Positions 35,160 through 42,795 of a stretch of DNA of 64,000 bases are shown here, piece after piece; the first letter of the stretch is position 1; each line of letters starts with the position of its first letter. A program made the position numbers and the translations under genes. Source of the stretch: Longilinea sp964536805 (GTDB lineage: Bacteria > Chloroflexota > Anaerolineae > Anaerolineales > Anaerolineaceae). The notes below the pieces were generated by a model. The model saw only the letters and a program-made list of their open reading frames with translations. It had not been told where the DNA came from and made no database searches. Location: positions 10,762 to 74,761 of the forward strand of contig CAZHYQ010000014.1 in NCBI GenBank assembly GCA_964536805.1, given 5' to 3'.

Positions 35160-35400
35160 CTTTTTATTTTACCTCTACTAAATGTTCTTGCCTTCGCCGG
35201 TCCACATAATGGGATCATATTCGAATCCGGTCGCCCGCTCTTTTTATTTTACCTCTACTAAATGTTCTTACCTTCGGCGGTCCCCGTAAGGGGATACCAT
35301 TTGAATCCAGTCGCTCGCTCTTTTTATTTTACCTCTACTACATGTTCTTACCTTCGGCGGTACACATAAGGGGATTACATCCGAATCCGGTCGCCCAATC
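35139..35400 (+). repeat. 80-bp tandem repeats derived from the tRNA-Gly 3' end
   Basis: The T-arm/acceptor segment (TCGAATCCGGTCGCCCGCTC) recurs at 35141, 35221, 35301 and 35381, an exact 80-bp period, the first copy being the real tRNA. In the copies the T-stem and T-loop are separated by an 18- to 20-nt insert, in the clearest case TCCCC-GTAA-GGGGA, a small hairpin. The spacer CTTTTTATTTTACCTCTACTA is conserved and contains a T-run. The last copy has decayed (CCCAATC for CCCGCTC). Confidence 0.9.
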
Positions 35401-35427
35401 TCTGGGAAAAATATGTGCTAGTTGAAA

Positions 35428-36768
35428 TTATTTCTTGATTACTGGAATTGTGACTGTATAGATCGCTTGATAGCGTTGATTTAGATTCCCTGAACCAAAT
35501 ACGTACACAAAATTATCCAATCCCAACGCTGCCGCCCCAGCCCCGATGGGTTGAAGCGAGTTATCCAACACGCTCCATTCATCTCGCTGGGGTTGGTATT
35601 GCACGCCGGGCAGATTCGGCGAGATGGATCCATCGCTGCCGCCGAACAAAAAAATCAGGTCGCCGAGGGCGGTGGCGCCGCTGGCGAAGCGCGCCTGCGG
35701 AATTTCAGATTGTTTTTCCCAGGGATCTTCACCATCCAGGTCGCGTTGCGGGTAATAGGCCAGTACAGTGCTTAGCGGTGTCTTGCCATCGCTTGAACCA
35801 CCGAACAGGTATATTTTTCCATTGGAACTGACTGCAGATGCGAAACCCAGTGCATAAGGTAAATCTGCACCCCTCGTCCAGCGGTCTTCCGCTGGATCGT
35901 AAATATACAGGCTGTTTTGGTATGCTTTGCCATCCCAACCGCCAAAGAGGTAAAGCTTTCCTTCCAAAGCAGCCAGGGCATAGGCTGAACGCGGCGCAGG
36001 CAAATCGGCGGAATTATCCCAGCTGTCGTTGCGCGGATCATACCGTTCCACTTGAGTGACCGGTTTTCCGTTACCATTCAATCCCCCGGGGACATAAATG
36101 AGTTCTGCCAGCAGCGCCGCCTGAACTTCCCAGACCGGGTTGGGTTTAGGTTTGTGAGTAATCCATTTTTGATCAACCGTGTTGAAGGATAAAACTTCGG
36201 CTGAAGGTCTGGAATTGCTTTGGCCGGCGATCAGGTAAAGATTATTTTCGTAAATGGCTGATGCGGCGTAACTCAACTGGATGGGAATGGCTGGCGCATT
36301 TAGCCACCTGTTAAGCCCGACGGTGGAGGTTGGGCTGACAGGGGTGCTCTTCGGCGTGGGGGTGAAAAAGAGGGGCAGCCCTAATGCCCGGCCGCCAGCC
36401 AATACCAGTGCAAACACCACCAGCAGAGTGACTGCAATTAAGCCAGCCCAGCGCAGCCGGCGAGTCCAGGGTAGTTGGGCTGTATTCTCTGCTGGAAGAA
36501 CGAGTTCTTCATTGGTGGGCTGAAGGGCTGATCCTGCTAATTCAGACGGAGGCGGTGCGGGCGATTCGATCAGGCCAGTACGCAAAGCATAAAGCGTTGC
36601 TTCGGTACGCGAAACAACGCCAATTTTTGAAAAAATGTTGCGCAGATGGACCTTGACGGTATTGGGACTGATCACCAATTTCTGGGCTATTTCCTTATTA
36701 CTCGCCCCCGTTGCGACCAGCCGCAGGATGTCCTGTTCGCGCTCGCTTAATCCGTTTTCCTCGGCCAT
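35428..36768 (-). CDS. Membrane-bound LuxR-type regulator with Kelch propeller
   Basis: Residues 1-65 are a LuxR/GerE HTH (LSEREQDILRLVATGASNKEIAQKL ... NTVKVHLRNIFSKIGV). A membrane segment follows at about 105-128. The C-terminal part (170-446) has about six Kelch repeats (for example YALAALEGKLYLFGGWDGKAYQNSLYIYDP). HTH inside and propeller outside make a one-component transmembrane sensor-regulator, like ToxR or CadC but LuxR-type. Ligand and targets are unknown. A TATAAT box lies 9 nt upstream of the ATG on the minus strand. Confidence 0.85.
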   Translation of the reverse strand: MAEENGLSEREQDILRLVATGASNKEIAQKLVISPNTVKVHLRNIFSKIGVVSRTEATLYALRTGLIESPAPPPSELAGSALQPTNEELVLPAENTAQLPWTRRLRWAGLIAVTLLVVFALVLAGGRALGLPLFFTPTPKSTPVSPTSTVGLNRWLNAPAIPIQLSYAASAIYENNLYLIAGQSNSRPSAEVLSFNTVDQKWITHKPKPNPVWEVQAALLAELIYVPGGLNGNGKPVTQVERYDPRNDSWDNSADLPAPRSAYALAALEGKLYLFGGWDGKAYQNSLYIYDPAEDRWTRGADLPYALGFASAVSSNGKIYLFGGSSDGKTPLSTVLAYYPQRDLDGEDPWEKQSEIPQARFASGATALGDLIFLFGGSDGSISPNLPGVQYQPQRDEWSVLDNSLQPIGAGAAALGLDNFVYVFGSGNLNQRYQAIYTVTIPVIKK

Positions 36769-36823
36769 ATGATTATTATTATAATCGATGCATCGGCCGT
36801 CAAAGATAGCATGCGTTTAAGAC

Positions 36824-36851
36824 TTGGCGGGAAATAGGCCTATGATATAAT
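36824..36851 (+). promoter_or_regulatory. Promoter of the tRNA-Met array
   Basis: TTGGCG (36824-36829), 16-nt spacer, TATAAT (36846-36851), 11 nt before the first tRNA-like unit. Confidence 0.7.
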
Positions 36852-36862
36852 CGGCTTGTTTA

Positions 36863-37072
36863 GGGCCTGTAGCTCATTGGCATCACACCTTTCCGGGTGG
36901 ATCAAGCGGGCGTTTGGAATGTGCCCTTAATTGGGCCTGTAGCTCAATGGCATCACACCCTTTCGGGTGGAGCAAGCGGGTGTTTGGAATGTGCCCTTAA
37001 TTGGGCCCGTAGCTCAATGGCATCACACCCTTCCGGGTGGAGCAAGCGAGCGTTTGGAATGTGCCCTTAATT
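36863..37072 (+). repeat. Three 70-bp tRNA-Met 5'-half repeats with D-loop hairpin insert
   Basis: Units begin at 36863, 36933 and 37003, and the real tRNA begins at 37073, so the period is exactly 70. Each starts like the tRNA (GGGCCCGTAGCTCAATGGCA), has a 17-nt insert in the D-loop containing CACCC-TTCC-GGGTG, returns to GAGCAAGCG, then diverges to a tail ending GTGCCCTTAATT. The tail's GCCC can pair with the unit's own leading GGGC, giving a closed tRNA-like minihelix lacking anticodon and T arms. Confidence 0.9.
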
Positions 37073-37144
37073 GGGCCCGTAGCTCAATGGCAGAGCAAGC
37101 GGCTCATAACCGCTGGGTTGATGGTTCGAGCCCATCCGGGCCCA
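37073..37144 (+). tRNA. tRNA-Met (CAU), elongator-type or Ile2 precursor
   Basis: Acceptor GGGCCCG/CGGGCCC, D-stem GCTC/GAGC, anticodon stem AGCGG/CCGCT with loop CTCATAA, T-arm GATGG-TTCGAGC-CCATC, discriminator A, no CCA. The paired first base argues against initiator tRNA. It is the only complete tRNA in an array of partial copies. Confidence 0.92.
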
Positions 37145-37546
37145 CAAAAAAAACTCAATGTCAGCACCCAAAAGGGTGCGGGGCAAGCGGCTCATAACCC
37201 CTCTGGGTGAACCGCTGGGTTGACCCTTTCTGGGTAATGGTTCGAGCCCATCCGGGCCTACAAAAAAACTCAATGTCAGCACCCAAAAGGGTGCAGGGCA
37301 AGCGGCTCATAACCCCTCTGGGTGAACCGCTGGGTTGACCCCTTCTGGGTAATGGTTCGAGCCCATCCGGGCCCACAAAAAAACTCAATGTCAGCACCCA
37401 AAAGGGTGCAGGGCAAGCGGCTCATAACCCCTCTGGGTGAACCGCTGGGTTGACCCCTTCTGGGTAATGGTTCGAGCCCATCCGGGCCTACAAGAAGAAA
37501 CTCAATGGCAGCACCCAAAAGGGTGCGGGGCAAGCGGCTCATAACC
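37145..37546 (+). repeat. About 115-bp tRNA-Met-derived repeats with three hairpin inserts each
   Basis: CTCAATG marks unit starts at 37154, 37269, 37384 and 37501 (periods 115, 115, 117); the fourth stops after the anticodon loop. Relative to the intact tRNA each full unit carries three inserts: CACCCAAAAGGGTG in the D-loop, CCCTCTGGGTGAA directly 3' of the anticodon loop, and CCCTTTCTGGGTAA (or CCCCTTCT...) before the T-stem. All are CCC-loop-GGGT hairpins. The 5' acceptor strand is replaced by an A-run, and the 3' acceptor of one unit doubles as the 5' end of the next. Confidence 0.9.
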
Positions 37547-37581
37547 TTTTTGAGAAAACGACAGCGATAACCTGTTGATGT

Positions 37582-37609
37582 TTGCAAATCCTGCAGAATA
37601 ATGGATAAT
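37582..37609 (+). promoter_or_regulatory. Probable promoter of the dodecin gene
   Basis: TTGCAA (37582-37587), 16-nt spacer, GATAAT (37604-37609). Confidence 0.45.
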
Positions 37610-37688
37610 TAATTCAGATCGAATAGTATGTGTTTTCCACAGGAACGAAAAGCAAACTCAACTTTTCATTAGCAAAAAGGAGCATGCC

Positions 37689-37895
37689 ATGTCTGTTGCA
37701 CGTGTTACAGAAATAAAATCCTCCTCCACGGTGAGTTTTGACGATGCCATTCGCGAGGGGATTGCCCGCGCCACCAAGACCATTAAGAATGTCAAATCAG
37801 CCTGGATCGAGAATCAGGAAGTAATGATCGATGATGCCGGGCACATCATCGAATACCGGGTTCAGATGAAGGTCACCTTTGTTTTGATGGATTAA
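37689..37895 (+). CDS. Dodecin-family flavin-binding protein
   Basis: 68 residues with the dodecin pattern: SVARVTEIKSSSTVSFDDAIREGIARATKTIKNVKSAWI then a beta strand with IIEYRVQMKVTFVL. Dodecins form dodecamers that store or buffer flavins. AAGGAG lies 8 nt before the ATG. Monocistronic, with a terminator behind it. Confidence 0.92.
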   Translation: MSVARVTEIKSSSTVSFDDAIREGIARATKTIKNVKSAWIENQEVMIDDAGHIIEYRVQMKVTFVLMD

Positions 37896-38176
37896 CTTTT
37901 TGATCTGAAAGAATTCTCCCATCAGCCTCCGCGGAATAACGGAGGCTATTTATTGCATAGGGTGAAGGAAATCCATAAACGGTTGATTGACAAGGTCCAG
38001 TAACACAAGCTAAGCTTAGTCGTATGCATTCGGTGAAGGCTAGGATTTGCCTTTGCCACTTTCTTTCTGCAATGGTAAAAGCTCATTGGGTCTAAATGAC
38101 CTGGCAAATCAATCCCGAAATCAAGTGAAAGAAACAATCCCACCTGTGCCAAATGAATCTTCCTTGAAAGAAAACT
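37896..38176. other. Intergenic region before the GH20 gene
   Basis: Holds the dodecin terminator (AGCCTCCG/CGGAGGCT at about 37923-37947). TTGACA at about 37987-37992 is a possible -35 for the GH20 gene but lacks a good -10. No gene seen. Confidence 0.5.
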
Positions 38177-40030
38177 ATGACCTCCACAACACCTTTACTG
38201 CCCATTCCACGCAGCGTTGAAAGACTTGCGGGCGGTTTTCGTTTACCGCTGCATGGCTACATATCCCTGGCGGGGGATGTTCAAGCACTGCTTCCCGCCG
38301 GCCGGCGGTTTCACAAGACTCTGAAAGAGAAATTCGGAATTGATTGGGAATTATCGGCTTCGCCCTTCATCCCAAATCCTTCTATTGGGTTGGCATTGCG
38401 CATAGGCGATGAAATACAAAAATCCCAGGGTTATCGTTTGGAAATTACATCGGAGGGGATGGCGATCGTTTCACCAGACGCGGCCGGTGCATTCTATGGG
38501 GTTTGCACGCTATTGCAATGGCTGAAGGGGCAGCCGCCTGAACGGGTGGAATGCGTGCGGATTGAAGATTGGCCGGATTTTCCAGCCCGCGGGATCATGC
38601 TGGATATCAGCCGCGACCGCGTACCAACGATGGCGACTCTTTACGAACTGGTCGACCGCCTGGCAAGCTGGAAAATTAACCAATTGCAGCTTTACATGGA
38701 GCATACCTATGCTTACCAGGCGCATCCGGAGGTCTGGAGAGATGCTTCCCCCATGACGCCGCAGGAATTGCTTGACCTGGACTTTTTCTGTCGTGAGCGA
38801 TTCATTGAATTGGTCCCCAATCAGAACGCATTTGGCCATATGGAACGCTGGCTCAAACATCCGCGCTATGCACCCTTGGCTGAGACTCACGGAGAATTTC
38901 AGACGCCATGGGGCGTAGAGAAGGGTCCTTTCAGTCTGGCGCCTGTAGATCCCGATTCTAAAGCTTTGGTGAGCAGCTTGTTTGAGGAGTTGTTACCGCA
39001 TTTTACCAGCCGCATGGTAAACGTGGGTTGCGACGAGACCTTCGACGTGGGGCAGGGGCGCAGCCGCGAGCAATGTGAAAAACGCGGTGCCGGACGGGTT
39101 TATCTTGATTATCTGCTTTCCATCCTGAATGATGTTCATAAACGGGGGTGCCAGCCGCAATTCTGGGGAGATATCATTGTCAAACACCCTGAACTTGTCA
39201 GGGAATTGCCCGGGGGCGTGATTGCATTGGAGTGGGGCTATGAAGCAAATCATCCCTTTCTGGAACACGGAGCACAATTCAAGGCGGCTGGCGTGCCATT
39301 TTACGTTTGCCCGGGAACATCGAGCTGGAACAGCCTGGCTGGCCGCAGCGACAATGCGCTTGCCAATTTGCGCAATGCTGCCGAAAATGGCCTTTCACAA
39401 GGCGCCATTGGCTATCTCATTACCGATTGGGGAGATAACGGCCATTGGCAGGTGCCGCCGGTGAGCTGGCTTGGTTTTGCTGCCGGCGCAGCCTTTGGTT
39501 GGTGTAAAGACGGCACCCTTGATTTGCCGGTCGCCGACACATTGAGTCTGTTTGCCTTTGAGGACCCAAGCGGAACCATGGGCAAGATGGCCTATGAATT
39601 GGGAAATGTCTACCGCGCAACCGGTTTTGAACCGCCCAATTCGTCATTGCTCTTTCACTTGATTCGAGCCGAAGTTGAGCAGGTCAGCCAGGCGCCTTTT
39701 GTCACCGCGGCAGGATTGCAAAATGCCCTGGAAAGAATTGATGCCGCGATGGCAATGTTGCCTGCGGAACGGATGGCGCGGCCGGATGCTCCATTGATCC
39801 GGCGCGAATTTGTAAACACCGCTCACTTGATGCGTTATGCCTGCCGAAGAGGTTTGAGTCTGCTGGCTGGCCATGATCCTGACCGGGATCCGGAAATCCA
39901 TGCTGATTTGGCCGACTTCCTGGTTGAATATCGAGCGTTGTGGTTGGCCCGTTCCAGGCCAGGCGGCTTAAGCGACAGTACCCGCCGCTTTGAACAATTA
40001 TTGCATCGCGCTGATGATGCCAAAAATTAG
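38177..40030 (+). CDS. Glycoside hydrolase family 20 (beta-N-acetylhexosaminidase-like)
   Basis: 617 residues with no signal peptide, so probably cytosolic. The N-terminal GH20b-like domain (1-115) ends in GAFYGVCTLLQWL. The catalytic barrel begins DWPDFPARGIMLDISRDRVP; the Asp-Glu pair is in VGCDETFDVG (residues 286-287), as required for substrate-assisted catalysis. The C-terminal helical part lacks a known domain. It would release terminal GlcNAc or GalNAc from imported glycans. The barrel insertion AYQAHPEVWRDASPMTPQE is family-typical. Confidence 0.9.
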   Translation: MTSTTPLLPIPRSVERLAGGFRLPLHGYISLAGDVQALLPAGRRFHKTLKEKFGIDWELSASPFIPNPSIGLALRIGDEIQKSQGYRLEITSEGMAIVSPDAAGAFYGVCTLLQWLKGQPPERVECVRIEDWPDFPARGIMLDISRDRVPTMATLYELVDRLASWKINQLQLYMEHTYAYQAHPEVWRDASPMTPQELLDLDFFCRERFIELVPNQNAFGHMERWLKHPRYAPLAETHGEFQTPWGVEKGPFSLAPVDPDSKALVSSLFEELLPHFTSRMVNVGCDETFDVGQGRSREQCEKRGAGRVYLDYLLSILNDVHKRGCQPQFWGDIIVKHPELVRELPGGVIALEWGYEANHPFLEHGAQFKAAGVPFYVCPGTSSWNSLAGRSDNALANLRNAAENGLSQGAIGYLITDWGDNGHWQVPPVSWLGFAAGAAFGWCKDGTLDLPVADTLSLFAFEDPSGTMGKMAYELGNVYRATGFEPPNSSLLFHLIRAEVEQVSQAPFVTAAGLQNALERIDAAMAMLPAERMARPDAPLIRREFVNTAHLMRYACRRGLSLLAGHDPDRDPEIHADLADFLVEYRALWLARSRPGGLSDSTRRFEQLLHRADDAKN

Positions 40031-40076
40031 CAAGAAAGTAACTATAATCTGACCATTCAGACTTCAGGAGGAAATC

Positions 40077-40721
40077 ATGAAGTACATCGATATTTCAGTA
40101 GCCATCCGCCCGGACTTGCCCGTTTGGAAAGGCGATCCGGCGGTTTCAATTGTCCGTGCAAGCAGTATTGCAGCTGGAGATCAGGCTAACGTTACGCGCC
40201 TGGATATGGGTGCGCATACAGGCACGCATGTCGATGCCCCGTTGCATTTTCTCGATGGGCGGCGGCCCGCCGATCAACTTGAACTGGACGTATTGATTGG
40301 ACCAGCCTGGGTAGCGGAGTTTGATGTACCCCGCGAGATTAGCGCCGTAGACCTTGAAAGGGCCGGGATTCCGGCTGGAACGACTCGGCTGCTGTTGAAG
40401 ACGAGCAATTCGTGCTTGTGGAGTCAAAAACCCGCTACTTTTGACGAGAATTTTATTGGCATTTCGGCTGACGGAGCACAGTGGCTGGTGGAACAGGGAG
40501 TTCGGTTGGTCGGCATTGACTACCTGGGCATTGAACGCTATGACACCGTTCCTCATGGTGCGCCTACTCACAAAACCTTGCTTCAAGCCGAGGCGATATT
40601 GTTGGAAGGATTAAACTTAAGCGACGTGTTTCCGGGAGCATACCAGTTGATTTGTCTGCCGGTCAAAATTCAAGGCGCTGATGGAGCCCCATGCCGGGCT
40701 GTATTGGTGAAGGAGAGTTAA
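40077..40721 (+). CDS. Cyclase-family metal hydrolase (kynurenine-formamidase-like)
   Basis: Carries the family motif HTGTHVDAPLHF (HxGTHxDxP, about residues 47-58) and TRLLLKTSNS, GISADGAQWLVEQGVRLVGIDYLGIE. 214 residues, family-sized. Members hydrolyse N-formylkynurenine or isatin-type amides or cyclise polyketides; no tryptophan-catabolic neighbours are present, so the substrate stays open. AGGAGG precedes the ATG by about 8 nt. Confidence 0.88.
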   Translation: MKYIDISVAIRPDLPVWKGDPAVSIVRASSIAAGDQANVTRLDMGAHTGTHVDAPLHFLDGRRPADQLELDVLIGPAWVAEFDVPREISAVDLERAGIPAGTTRLLLKTSNSCLWSQKPATFDENFIGISADGAQWLVEQGVRLVGIDYLGIERYDTVPHGAPTHKTLLQAEAILLEGLNLSDVFPGAYQLICLPVKIQGADGAPCRAVLVKES

Positions 40722-40742
40722 TCTACTAGTTAATTATTTTGG

Positions 40743-40785
40743 AAAACCGGGTGGCGAGCTGAGAATGTCGAAACCCGGTTTTTAT
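40743..40785 (+). terminator. Terminator after the cyclase gene
   Basis: AAACCGGG pairs with CCCGGTTT and a T-rich stretch follows. Confidence 0.8.
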
Positions 40786-40796
40786 ATAATTGCACA

Positions 40797-40825
40797 TTGA
40801 CAGTATTACGTAATACTGTTATAAT
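40797..40825 (+). promoter_or_regulatory. MerR-type promoter with palindromic operator
   Basis: TTGACA (40797-40802), 17-nt spacer, TATAAT (40820-40825). The perfect 18-bp palindrome CAGTATTACGTAATACTG (40801-40818) fills the spacer, the place where MerR-family proteins bind. The spacer is the normal 17 nt, not 19, so simple autorepression is more likely than MerR-style activation. Confidence 0.85.
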
Positions 40826-40858
40826 ATCAATTAATGAAAAAAATGAAAAGGAGGTTGC

Positions 40859-41452
40859 GTGAATAACCAGAATCCTGATGAAGAGGGCATGATGATCAGC
40901 GAGTTGGCCCGCAAAGCCAATGTTTCCGTGCGGACGATCCGTTTTTACATCGCTGAAGGTTTATTGCCAGCTCCACAGCCGCGCGGACGCTTTTCAATTT
41001 ATGATGAGGACGCCCTGTTACGTCTTCAAGTAATTCGGTATCTTAAGGATGCCTTTCTGCCTTTGCGTGAGATCCGGGACCGATTGGCTGGCCTTTCGAC
41101 CGGCGCAGTTCGAGAACTATTATCGACCCTGGAACAAACGCCCCCGGTCCGAAATCCTTCAAACATCTCGGCGGTGGATTATATTGACCAAATCACCGAG
41201 CGAAGCCAGGCTCCCCGTGCCAGGATGGCGGAACCTGAAAAACTATTCAGCCCACAAATAAGACGAGCAATTCCAATTCCGTCGGAACCACAGCCTGGTC
41301 CACAAGCGGAGAAATGGCGCCATTACCGCATTTCGCCAGGTGTAATCGTGCTTGCCAGCGAGTCGATGGATCGTGCGGCTGAACAAAAGCTGGAGGAATT
41401 GCTCAAATTCGCCAGCACTTTATTTTCATCACAAGGGGTGAGAAATGTCTGA
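40859..41452 (+). CDS. MerR-family transcriptional regulator
   Basis: N-terminal HTH (MMISELARKANVSVRTIRFYIAEGLLP) and the second wing (RGRFSIYDEDALLRLQVIRYL). The C-terminal half (about 90-197) has no Cys cluster and no known ligand domain. GTG start with AAAAGGAGG 4 nt upstream. The operator in its own promoter implies autoregulation. It overlaps the VWA gene by 8 nt, so that protein is probably its partner or regulated product. Confidence 0.9.
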   Translation: MNNQNPDEEGMMISELARKANVSVRTIRFYIAEGLLPAPQPRGRFSIYDEDALLRLQVIRYLKDAFLPLREIRDRLAGLSTGAVRELLSTLEQTPPVRNPSNISAVDYIDQITERSQAPRARMAEPEKLFSPQIRRAIPIPSEPQPGPQAEKWRHYRISPGVIVLASESMDRAAEQKLEELLKFASTLFSSQGVRNV

Positions 41453-42692
41453 ATCAATGATTGAATTCCAAGTTACCAGTGATGCCGGGGTAATCGATAA
41501 AACCGTGCCCACCAAGCGGTTGATTGAAATATCCATAAAAGCACCACAAGCTGCCCGGCGTGAAAACCGACCTTCCTTCAACCTGGCGCTCGTGTTGGAC
41601 GTCAGCGGTTCGATGGCCGGCGACAAGCTAGCATACACCAAACGGGCAGCAGCTTATTTGCTTGACCAGTTGCGTGAAAGCGACAAAGCGGCTTTGGTCG
41701 TTTATGACTCGGAAGTGCAAGTGCTGGCTGAAATGCAGGCGATGACCCAGGAACACCGCAGCCAGATTAAACACAAAATTGATTTGCTTCGAGCTGGTTC
41801 AATGACCAATCTTTCCGGCGGCTGGCTGGAAGGTTGCCGCCAGGTCGGGCTGGTGCACGCCAGCGGCGCGGTCAATCGGGCTTTGCTCCTCAGCGATGGC
41901 CTGGCAAATGTCGGCATCACGGACCGTGAAGAACTGGGCGAACATGCCCGCCAGCTTAGCCAGCGCGGTGTGACCACATCGACCTTCGGTGCCGGTAACG
42001 ATTATGACGAGCATCTATTGGAGGTAATTGCTAATCAAGGCGACGGCAATTATTACTATATCGACCAATCCAATTCCATCCCAGAGATTTTCCGGCGCGA
42101 ATTGGAAGAGATCGCTGCCATTACTTTACAGGAAGTTACCCTCTCGATCACAATTCCACCCCATACCAGCCTGCAAATCCCCGGCGAGTGGCGAAACGAA
42201 CAGGTCGGTGATCAATTAAAGGTTTTCATTGGCGACCTGGCCTCGGAACAACAGCGCTGCTTGTATCTGGAAGTGCTGGCGCCGCCTTCGGAGGACTCAA
42301 CTTTAGAGTTTCGGCTGGCATTGCATGCTCGCACGCCTGAGGGTCAGGAGATCCAACGCGAAACACAAGTCGCATTTACTTATGGGTCTGCCAAGGAGGT
42401 CGCCAACGCTGCCCGGGATGCCGGTGTTATGGAACGTTATTATGTTGTTTCCACCGCGCAGGCTGCCTCCGAGTCGCTGCGCCTGGAACGCGAAGGCCGC
42501 AGGGAAGAAGCCGACCGTCTGCTGGAACGGCAATTGGCGGCTGCCAGTCCATTTATGTCTACTGACATTTTGGAGGAATATCATCACCTGCGCATGAACA
42601 TAAACCGGGGAATGGATATGGGCGAAAGCAAGGCAGCATCGCAACAGCAATACCGCATCAAACGCAGCAAGAATCAAGATCCAGACAAATAA
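41445..42692 (+). CDS. VWA-domain protein coupled to the MerR regulator
   Basis: An N-terminal VIT-like strand region leads to a von Willebrand A domain with an intact metal site, LVLDVSGSMAGDK (DxSxS from residue 52), GSMTNLSGG (Thr ligand) and LLLSDGLANVG (Asp ligand). No signal or membrane segment, so it acts in the cytosol. The C-terminal 120 residues are helical and Glu/Arg-rich. Such proteins bind partners through the MIDAS; the role is unknown. Translation appears coupled to the MerR gene. Confidence 0.85.
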   Translation: MSESMIEFQVTSDAGVIDKTVPTKRLIEISIKAPQAARRENRPSFNLALVLDVSGSMAGDKLAYTKRAAAYLLDQLRESDKAALVVYDSEVQVLAEMQAMTQEHRSQIKHKIDLLRAGSMTNLSGGWLEGCRQVGLVHASGAVNRALLLSDGLANVGITDREELGEHARQLSQRGVTTSTFGAGNDYDEHLLEVIANQGDGNYYYIDQSNSIPEIFRRELEEIAAITLQEVTLSITIPPHTSLQIPGEWRNEQVGDQLKVFIGDLASEQQRCLYLEVLAPPSEDSTLEFRLALHARTPEGQEIQRETQVAFTYGSAKEVANAARDAGVMERYYVVSTAQAASESLRLEREGRREEADRLLERQLAAASPFMSTDILEEYHHLRMNINRGMDMGESKAASQQQYRIKRSKNQDPDK

Positions 42693-42706
42693 AGAATAGG
42701 TGTTTT

Positions 42707-42741
42707 TAGAACCGGGCGGAGACAATTCCACCCGGTTTTCA
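42707..42741 (+). terminator. Terminator of the MerR-VWA operon
   Basis: AACCGGGCGG against CCACCCGGTT, with T-rich sequence after. Confidence 0.75.
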
Positions 42742-42795
42742 TTTTTTCAACAAATAGTGAGGGCCCCGGCATACTTTATAGGAGGATATCGGTGT

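Noticed and set aside
36863..37546. Regular repeats suggesting a CRISPR array
   Set aside because: Units are 70 or ~115 bp, near-identical throughout with no variable spacers, and are clearly tRNA-derived.
37067..37587. Overlapping leftward reading frames with repeated PRTLLGADIEFF-type peptides
   Set aside because: They arise from the tRNA-derived tandem repeats, have no ribosome site or family, and lie antisense to an intact tRNA.
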